Of a stretch of DNA of 64,000 nucleotides, positions 56,397 through 64,000 are shown in pieces (within the stretch, counting starts at the first letter, position 1; every line of letters begins with the position of its first letter). Under the pieces are notes generated by a model. It did no database searches, was not told the origin of the DNA, and worked only from the letters and a program-made list of their open reading frames with translations. The DNA comes from Rhabditophanes sp. KR3021 (lineage: Eukaryota > Nematoda > Chromadorea > Rhabditida > Alloionematidae). A program made the translations under genes and the position numbers. The stretch spans positions 2,542,001 through 2,606,000 of the forward strand of contig CAUJLY010000006.1 of assembly GCA_963281155.1 (NCBI GenBank). The letters are read 5' to 3'.

Positions 56397-57686
56397 ATGG
56401 GTGAAGCTATGTTAAAGGTAAATTTAATTATTCACAAAAAACCATCCTTTACTTACTTCTTTTAGGCATGCAAGACAACTCTGTTGCCAAGCGAATTTGA
56501 GGTGATACAGTATAAGTATGTCTTCCCAATCATTTTTTTATTTGGATTTGCCGGAAATACTTTGAATTTGTTAGTTTTGTTGAGTAAGAGTATGCGTAGT
56601 CAAGCTAATATACTCCTGTCTGCGATGGCTTTTTCTGATTTGGCTGTAATTACATTATGTGTAGCGGAATGGGCTGTCAGTTATGTAGTCTTTGAGAAGA
56701 TTAACTTCATCCGTATCATTTTTTATGAAACTTGGGTTGCAAGATATTATTTGAAGAATATCTTTTCGATGGCTAGTTGTTGGTTTGTTGTAGGAGTTTC
56801 AATTGAAAGATTTATTGGAGTTAGGTCTCCAATGCATACAAGGCAACAAGTTAAGTCTGGGAAGTTAATTGTTGGGTTATGGATTGTTATTATCATTAGT
56901 TGTGCTACTTGTTATTACGATTGGGTTAAGGTGAGTATAAAACCGATACCTACAAATTGCACAGATGGTTTGGCTCGGTATATCTTTGATCCCCTGAAGA
57001 CCAATACTTCCTTAGGAACTTATATTAAAGTTGCAACGATGGCAGGAATCTTCATGCAAGTTCTTATTCCTGTTATTGCTGTTAACATTATCAATATATG
57101 CTTGATATATATTGTACGTAAGCGTCCTGTTTTGTCAAGATCGTCAAGTTCCCTAGATGGTGGAGAAATTAGAAGAGTTAGTGACATTGGAACAATTATG
57201 AGACAAGAAAAGAAAGTTACAATAACTGTAATCTCAATTTTAATCTGTTTTACCTTGACTCAAGTAGTTTAAAGCAAAGTAAATATTTAATTTTTTTAAT
57301 TGTAGACTCCCTCGATCATACCAGCGGCTTCACACTTATTCCAAAACAAGCAATGGGGATTTATGGAACAAAATTATTCAATCAAAATTTCAATCCTTAA
57401 CTTCCTTATCATCATCGGAAAAGCGCTTAATTTCGTACTGTTCTGCTCTGCTTCAGTTCACTTTCGACGACGCACCATTGCAATGCTTCGGCGTATCTTT
57501 TGCCGCAACTCAAAAAAATATAGCAATGTAACGAATTCATTCAACTATAGACAATGTGACAATCACTCCAGAAATTTTAGCATTGCTGGTCGTAACGCCT
57601 CCACAGCAACATCCTTTACTCGAAATGCAAACGGTCAAAAAACTTCTGTTACCAATTTCCAAATGAAGACAATCCCGATGTGTTAA
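56397..57686 (+). CDS. class A (rhodopsin-family) GPCR, probably peptide receptor
   Basis: Exons 56397-56417, 56466-57263 and 57306-57686 (introns 48 and 42 nt) give 399 residues. TM1 carries GFAGNTLNLLVL (GN motif), TM2 has FSDLAV (LAxxD-like), TM3 ends in an ER-F variant of DRY (SIERFIGVRSPMHTR), TM4-TM6 follow with TVISILICFTLTQ, and TM7 ends in KALNFVLFCSASVHFRRR rather than a standard NPxxY. Such a TM7 end is common in nematode and insect FMRFamide-type peptide receptors. An extracellular Cys in loop 2 (NCTDG) and one in the N-terminus or TM3 region could form the usual disulfide. The Asn/Thr-rich C-tail carries several Ser/Thr sites. Ligand unknown; neuropeptide is inferred. Confidence 0.88.
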
Positions 57687-58193
57687 TATATACTCCTTTA
57701 AAGCTTTACTATTTACTTTCATTTATTAGCCATTTTTTATGATGTTTAACAATACTATATTCAATTTAAACACTCGCAAATATTATTAAATATTTTTTAC
57801 ACACCACGTTACAGAGCTTCCGTTTTTTGCAAATTAAAACTTCCACAATTAAATGTTCTTTAGAAATGGCACGTTAATGTGACGTACCAACTAATTATAA
57901 GTTTACCATAAAATAACATCTAAGTTTATAAATAAATGTTTACATTTTTAAAAGAAAAACATATAAACACATTAAACTTTTATTAACAAGAAAATATTTA
58001 GGAAAAATGTGCAAAATATCTGTGATGAATAATATTTTTTAAAAACTAAATGTATTTTATGAATATATGTTTTGTTGTGTAGCTGTAATGAGATTGCCGG
58101 CTAAATTAAACTAAAAGCAATAGGTAATATTAAGAGATTTAATATTAGTATGTGATTATAATATGGATACATTGCGCCCTTTAATGGAAAATA
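57687..58193. other. short convergent intergenic region
   Basis: Common 3' flank of the GPCR (+) and the ASK1 kinase (-). AT-rich; no gene seen. Confidence 0.6.
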
Positions 58194-61100
58194 TTATTGA
58201 TGGCCCATTGAAGAAGATAGACCTTCTTCTTCAAGATTGGTGTCTCCCCGAAGTTTTTGAATTTCTCTCCAAATTTTACAAGAAGTCCCACCTGAAACTC
58301 CGATACGTAGTAATTCCTCCCGAGTCACGTATTGGATTAGGTCGAATTTTGTGTAATTCTGAGAAACAATCTTGTCAATAGATTCATTATCACAGTTAAG
58401 AGAGTGAAGCCATTCAACCATAATAAGAGTATCAGGATTAGTTGAATTGTCTGGGTATGACTTGGCAGAAACTTGAGATTGGGAGATTGTAGGATTGCTT
58501 TGGTTAGCAAATACATTGAGATCCTCTACAGAAGACATAAAAGATTGGCGTGAGTTGATTAACGTTTTCAAGAATTCCTGATGTTGTTTTTCTAAATTGA
58601 ATAGTTCAGCGTAAAGACGTTTATTCTCGTGCATTAGCATATTCATTTGGTCTTTGTCACAAGTCTTGAATAAACTGTGAGCATGTGTATTCATTAAGTC
58701 TGCTGTAGCACAATTGTTTTCCAAATAATGCTTCTTAGTGTCATACATATTGTTTTGATCATGGACTGATTTGACTGTGCCATTGTAACCTGGATTCAAA
58801 GGAAAACATAATGTTAAGTAGATGACCTGAACAGCTTGCTCATTCATGTCGTCCAAGCAGAACATCCAGTGGGGTTTGATCTTGTGTTTTTTACATAGTT
58901 TTTGGAATAGATTTGACAAGATGTGAACAGCTGGAGAGACATTTATGTCAGTATCATCGTTTTTCAAGTATTCAATTTTTATTCGAATCAATTGTGCCTC
59001 AAAAGCATGGATATCCTTGTCACTGAAGAAGTTTCGCATTGCAAGAATAATGCCTGACAGGAATTTTTCATTTGTCAAGACAGTAACTCTTAGTCCATCG
59101 TCGACATTTCTGATTCTTTCAATCCAACCGTCAATGATCTATAAATGATTAAATTAATAAAAACAACTAAGTAAGTTTTAAAATATCCAAGTTAATAAAT
59201 TTAAGTATCCAAATCAATAAGTTTAAAAGTAACTAAATTAATAAGCGTCAAAATATTTAAATCCAATTTTAAACTTACTTCCTTCTCGGAATCAGTCATG
59301 AATTTGATCATCCAACTTCTGATTTGAGAGTCCTTTTTTAACATGAAGAATCTATTACTGTCGTTATGTTCGTCAGTAGTAGATACACCTGTCAAAACAT
59401 ACGGACTCATCATACTACCTCCTCCCTCGAAATTGGAAGGACTCGAGGACATAGGAGAGTCATTCATTATTCTTGAATTCGTAATACTATCCAAAAGAGG
59501 ACTAGTAGGTTGCGAAACTTGCAAGTTGCAAGGACTTTTAGTAACTTGGTAAGGTGATCCATGGAATGGTTTGCAATTTGGTGCTAAGTAGCCTTTATGG
59601 GCTATGTTGTTGAAAGTACCAGGACTGGAAGTCAAGTAGGACACTTCAGCAGAAGCAGTTGATGTTGGGAGGCCATGTGCTGGTGGAGTTGGAACCCCAA
59701 TAAGTAACTTTAAATTGGAGTTATTTTTGAGTTTTAGAGAATTGCCAGTTGGATGAAGATTCTTGAACTTTGTCGGTAGTGGTCTTTCGTCAGGTATTAG
59801 TTGTTTGGGGATGATCGGTTGTTTGTCTTCTGGGGAAGGCATCATTCCACAGCTGTGTGATAAGGTTCTGATTATTTCCTTGTTCTTCTTGGCAGCATTG
59901 ATCTTTCTTGATCCCTTTTTGCCATACTCGGGGAAGACACTTTTTACCCATGGATCTTGAAGAAGCTCCTTTGTAGTTCTTCTTTCTTGAGGATCAGGGT
60001 TAAAGCAGCTTTTGATGAAGATCTTAGCTTTGTCAGAAAGGTCGTCAGGAATTGGTGGGTGCGTCTTGTACATTCCAACTCTAAACAAAGCAGCCTCTGG
60101 ATTCCCAAGTTCTTGGAATGGTGGTTTTCCAGTGGACATCTCAATCATTGTACATCCTAAATTGAATATATATATTATAAATTTTCTCATGAAAACACTC
60201 ACCATAACTCCAGATATCCGCAGGTGCACCATATCCGCGTTGCCCATGATCAATTACTTCTGGTGCCATATATTGGAGGGTGCCTTTAAAGGTTTCCGTA
60301 ATAGGATTTAATCCAGCTAATCTTTTGCAAGTGCCGAAATCGGATATTTTACAAACACCAGTGTATGTGTTAACAAGTACATTATCTCCTTTGATATCGC
60401 GATGAACGATCTTCTGCTCATGCAAATAGTTTAATCCTTCTAAAATTTGCGTAGCATAAAATACCATCGTATTTTCATCGTCTAAAGGCCCCCATTTCTG
60501 GCGCAACAATTTACTCAAAGATCCGCCAGGAACTTGTTCCATAAAAATCAAAATAGCATCATTTGCAGTCTCTCCATGGAGAAGTTGGGAACCAAGATAC
60601 CTGACAATATTACGATGGGACAAAGTGGAATGCAATTGAATTTCTTCCATCAAAGGTTGAACTTCTTGGTCATTCTTTACCTCAATCTGTTTGATTGCAA
60701 TGCTGGATTGAGTGCTCTTGTCGCGAGCCTGGTAGACAATACCAAACGTACCTTTGCCCAAAATGACTCGGTCTCCGTTAGCCTGGTTTTCATATTCGAA
60801 TTCCATTTTGCGCTTAGTTTCCAAATTAGGCAGTACTTTGTTACGTTTAGTATCCATATCGTTAATCATTTGGACGACTCTGTTACGATTTTCAGCGTTC
60901 GAGAAGATGATATTAAAGTCATCTGAGTTTTCATGTACATACAAGTACATAGATCTATCATCTTTTTTGGATGTAGAGACCGCTTTTATTTGAGAAGAAC
61001 TAAACTCCCATCTATGTATGCCTTGGTTTTCTGAACGATGTGCACTTGCTTCTAATACATGCACCAAAAGAATAGTCTCATCACTGGCATTAATGGATAA

Positions 61101-62698
61101 AATGCTCGGAGCAGTGGATTTGTCAACTTCTTGAATTAAGATTGGACATCTAAAGCAATTGTTTTCATTAATAGTAGGACTCAGAGTATCAATAGCATCC
61201 ATAAAAAATTCACTCCAAAAGAAGAATATTTGTTTTTCTTTAGGAACTGGACTAACGCAAGCAGCACATCTGTTAATTAGTTTTATGTTTTCCATCGTCG
61301 ACTTCAAAAACCAAGTCGGAGGCTTTATCATTACCATTTTTAATGCGGCATCGCAAGCTTTGTTGTAGTCTTCAGCTAAGACAGACACTTCGAAAAATGT
61401 AGCTATATCCCAGTAATCTGTTAATGTCTCCAAAGTACCTTTTCGCCCTAAAAGACTATTAAGGACAACGGCAATTTTCTGCAACTCTGTGTTATACTCA
61501 AATTGCTCCCCACTAGCTCTCATTAAAGTTGCTAAATTGATACCTGAGTGTTCCAAGGGTGATATTTCAAAAGCCTTGCGATACCAGTTAATTGCCTCTT
61601 CGAGGCTTTTTTTATCATCATAATTGCTAGATATAAACATGTCTTTATAAATGCGCCCGCCTAAGCATATAACATCAGGAGGAACAGAATTGTTATTGTC
61701 TTCAATTATTTGTTGAACACATTTGAGTGCTTTCTCTCTATCTCCTTCAGCATTACGTCTTAAATAAAGGTGTGAGGGTAAGGAGATAAGAGTTAGTGCC
61801 ATACCTATTTAAAGCAAAAGCATACAGGAAACGAACTGCCATCGAAGTAACAATGTGAGTTTGTTGAATTTTTTTCAACTCATTCACTAGTGTTATCATG
61901 CCATCGTAATTCTCGACATCCCTAAAATATAATTAAATAAATGTGGTAATAAGTATAAAATTGGCACCTGTATGAAAGCATAAATTGATGCACAGTATCA
62001 ACTGACAAAACATCTGGATTATCCAACCTGGTTTTCATGTTATCCAAAAATGTAACCTGCTCTTGCATCGAACTTAAGTCATGCACCTTTCGTAGGTCGG
62101 AAAGGAATTTATCTCTTGCATGAGCACTTGCCTCAGTTTGAACGTTCTTGAGGGCTTGAGTAAGTCTGGAACGGAAGTCCATTTTAATCGATTTAACGGG
62201 CAGATTTTTCTTTTCATTGGCTGGATCTTCAACAACTTTTGCGTTCCGTTCACGGCAAATCAAATGTTGTCCTTCACTTAGCAACTCATACTCAAGATAA
62301 GTTGTGTGAGTCAAACTTTCTTTTAAAGCATCCATCATGTATATTTCATTGAATTCTTCTGGTTTCATCGAAATGATGATGTTATATGTTTGCCCCATTG
62401 ACTCCCGAACACCGAGATGATACGAAAGCGATGGTTGTTGTTGAGACAACGACACATCAACTACAGCAACATCGGCATTGTAAAACAAGTCCAAGGCACC
62501 AGTTTCGCGATAATCTAATCTTTCGAAATCCACGAAATTTAAATTTGTCGTAGTGATACTGGCGCTGAGATCTTTTGTCGCGTTGAGAACTTCTTCCCGT
62601 GCCCGTTTCCTTATACTCAAAGATTTTTTGTACTTGTTATCAATGACAGCAACAACTTGTAGTCTTCGTAAGTTGTTTGACACCTGATATAAAGCCAT
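58194..62698 (-). CDS. nsy-1: NSY-1/ASK1-type MAP kinase kinase kinase
   Basis: Five minus-strand exons (62698-61968, 61921-61805, 61758-60203, 60156-59279, 59138-58194) join in frame to 1408 residues. The N-terminal half matches the ASK1 thioredoxin-binding/central regulatory region (YNADVAVVDVS...QPSLSYHLGVRES; later TPR-like helices and a PH-like segment). The kinase domain (about 611-870) has GKGTFG (617-622), Lys 639, HRDIKGDN (735-742), DFG (756-758) and APE (781-783). After a Ser/Pro-rich stretch come the conserved HWMFCLD region, a coiled-coil-like helix and a C-terminal SAM-like domain. ASK1 senses stress and activates p38/JNK MKKs; nematode NSY-1 acts in innate immunity and AWC asymmetry. 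Introns are 46, 46, 46 and 140 nt. The first three are typical for the window. Confidence 0.96.
59172..59250. repeat. degenerate tandem repeat inside an ASK1 intron
   Basis: About three copies of a 23-25 nt unit (containing ccaaattaataa-like words) lie in the 140-nt intron 59139-59278. The expansion explains why this intron is three times longer than the others in the gene. Confidence 0.55.
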
Positions 62699-62923
62699 TT
62701 GTTCGGCCGTAAAAAATCCGTAAAAATCTAGAAAAAACTAAAACCAATAGATTAGTATACATTTAAAAAGATTTCTCACGACATAAAGATCCCATGGATA
62801 GAAAAGGACTTGTTGAAAAATATAACGAGATAGGTGAGACACACTGTTTCCAGTTTACTTTAGCCTAATCAAAAATGCCACAGAAAACGCTTAGACAACG
62901 TATTTACTACAAATTGTAAATAA

Positions 62924-63250
62924 TTAAGCATTTGCGATCAGCATAGTAAGCCTTACCACTCGTTGATCAGATCTTAAAAGCACATTGGAGGGTGCTTTCA
63001 CAATTTGTGCCTTAGAGAGAAAGTCTTCTATCATTGCTACTACTTCTTCAATCAAGTTATCATCGCCAAACCCAAAAATCTTCTTAACACGTCTCATATA
63101 ATCATAATTGTATGACATCCTAGGATATCGAACACATTGCATAACATCAGCAACTGGAATATAAGTCTTTCTCAAAATATTAAAAATTCCCTTAAGAACA
63201 TTTCTAGCTCTATAATTTTTAGAGCGAACTTTAGAAAAGGGTAAATCCAT
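62924..63250 (-). CDS. unrecognised small basic protein upstream of nsy-1
   Basis: ATG at 63250 follows an acceptor-like gctgacaatag by 14 nt. The unspliced frame gives 108 residues. It contains a good internal donor (GTG|gtaagg at 62956) and an acceptor 50 nt on that lands on TAA (62904), so the spliced product would be nearly the same, 98 residues. The sequence is helical and basic (KVRSKNYRARNVLKGIF..., RRVKKIFGFGDD) with no signal peptide or membrane segment. It lies about 225 bp before the nsy-1 start on the same strand. The two are not in frame through the nsy-1 acceptor, so I treat it as a separate gene, possibly the first of an operon. No family recognised. Confidence 0.6.
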   Translation of the reverse strand: MDLPFSKVRSKNYRARNVLKGIFNILRKTYIPVADVMQCVRYPRMSYNYDYMRRVKKIFGFGDDNLIEEVVAMIEDFLSKAQIVKAPSNVLLRSDQRVVRLTMLIANA

Positions 63251-64000
63251 TTTGTAGAATGAAACTATTGTCAGCAAATGTTCTCCCTATATAGCGCCAT
63301 CCTCCTTGAATCTGGGAGGGATATGTAGATGTGTTTGTAAGATATGGTAGGTGATTCAAGAAGAGTTATGTCCTCAATTAGTTTCGTATTTATAATCTCA
63401 ATATACGATGTGTAAATGTGTATATTCACAAACATGTCCGTGTTTCAAACAAAATAGTAACTTAATTCTTTTAAGTCATTACAAAGAACTTAATAAGCCA
63501 CAAGCAGTACTCAAAGTCTGATATATGATGGCATACAAATGTAATTTCGAGCTATATAATCATTTTTGTGACAAACCTATTTACATGTATATTATTACTC
63601 AAATTATATAGCTTTAATCAAACATAGAGTGAATACAATGCTAATATACATCTAATATCGAGTTAAGAACAAGTACGAATTATGCATTTCAAGAACAAAA
63701 ATGAATGTAGCAATTGCTTGGTGATGTTTTTCATTAATATTTCGGATGATGACAAAGAAATTGAAAAGATATCTGAGTTAATTAGTTAGGAAAGCAAATA
63801 CATCAAATTGCATGAAAATATTATCCTAAAAATTAGCTGAAAACACTTTATATAGGGGCTCTATCATTTGTAAATAAATTTAGCACCACCATTTTTCGTT
63901 TGTCAACAATACCACACAATTTAAACAAAATAAGGAAAGCTCTCTGACTTTCTTCCTCAGAAAGTAAAAAATATAATAAATTATGTTCACAATTGGCACA
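63251..64000. other. window-end flank without a gene
   Basis: AT-rich with stops in all frames. It presumably contains the promoter of the small minus-strand gene at 62.9-63.25 kb. Nothing else seen. Confidence 0.5.

Noticed and set aside
62698..63250. Fusion of the small gene at 62.9-63.25 kb to the nsy-1 N-terminus
   Set aside because: Joining its donor at 62956 to the acceptor before nsy-1 puts the 29-nt leader and the nsy-1 ATG out of frame.

Overview
The window is AT-rich animal nuclear DNA, most likely from a nematode. Direct evidence: about 18 protein-coding genes with very short GT-AG introns (mostly 37-55 nt), and many start codons lying a few bases after a splice-acceptor-like AG, as expected of spliced-leader trans-splicing. 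Family evidence: a nematode-type degenerin channel with the MEC-4-like LADFGGQLGLW motif, a RHO-1 orthologue with nematode-like C-terminus, an NSY-1/ASK1 kinase, and MYRF. About 29 of the 35 introns resolved here end in TAG rather than the TTTTCAG usual in Caenorhabditis; this suggests another nematode lineage (Tylenchina/Strongyloidoidea-like is a guess, not shown).

Layout. 1-6.9 kb: no convincing gene; a TATA-containing promoter-like stretch near 6.48 kb. 6.9-12.8 kb, + strand: a C2H2 zinc-finger/coiled-coil protein, an unrecognised intronless 454-residue protein, and a carbonyl-reductase-like SDR. 13.2-14.7 kb, - strand: a four-transmembrane protein. 15.5-17.2 kb, +: atlastin. 17.5-18.4 kb, -: a Ser/Arg/Lys-rich unknown. 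21.2-21.9 kb, -: a small secreted Lys/Glu-rich protein. 23.0-23.8 kb, +: a KChIP/NCS-like EF-hand protein. 24.1-25.6 kb, -: ArfGAP2/3. 26.4-28.1 kb, +: a Golgi-type apyrase (NTPDase). 29.5-31.0 kb, +: a secreted M14 carboxypeptidase. 35.5-38.8 kb, +: MYRF. 39.7-40.5 kb, -: an ER thioredoxin (TXNDC12-like) with a long K/E tail. 41.1-43.4 kb, +: a DEG/ENaC channel. 43.9-44.5 kb, +: a TLX-class homeobox gene. 44.8-45.4 and 49.0-49.6 kb, -: two RHO GTPase paralogues of identical exon structure. 53.4-54.3 kb, -: a secreted cysteine-module protein. 56.4-57.7 kb, +: a class A GPCR. 58.2-62.7 kb, -: NSY-1/ASK1 MAP3K, preceded by a small unknown gene at 62.9-63.25 kb.

The genes do not form one pathway. 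Several act in the secretory/ER system (atlastin, ArfGAP2/3, NTPDase, TXNDC12), others in neuronal or signalling roles (KChIP-like protein, degenerin, GPCR, TLX, ASK1, RHO). I see no mobile element, CRISPR array, or rRNA or tRNA gene by eye. I found no clear new multi-gene system; the most unusual items are the intronless orphan at 9.9-11.3 kb, the RHO duplication with a changed membrane tail, the Tyr-49 TLX homeodomain and the KTEL-ending K/E-rich thioredoxin. All gene models were joined by hand from reading frames and splice signals and have not been checked by any search. Coordinates give the coding extent, start codon to stop codon, with introns listed in the evidence.
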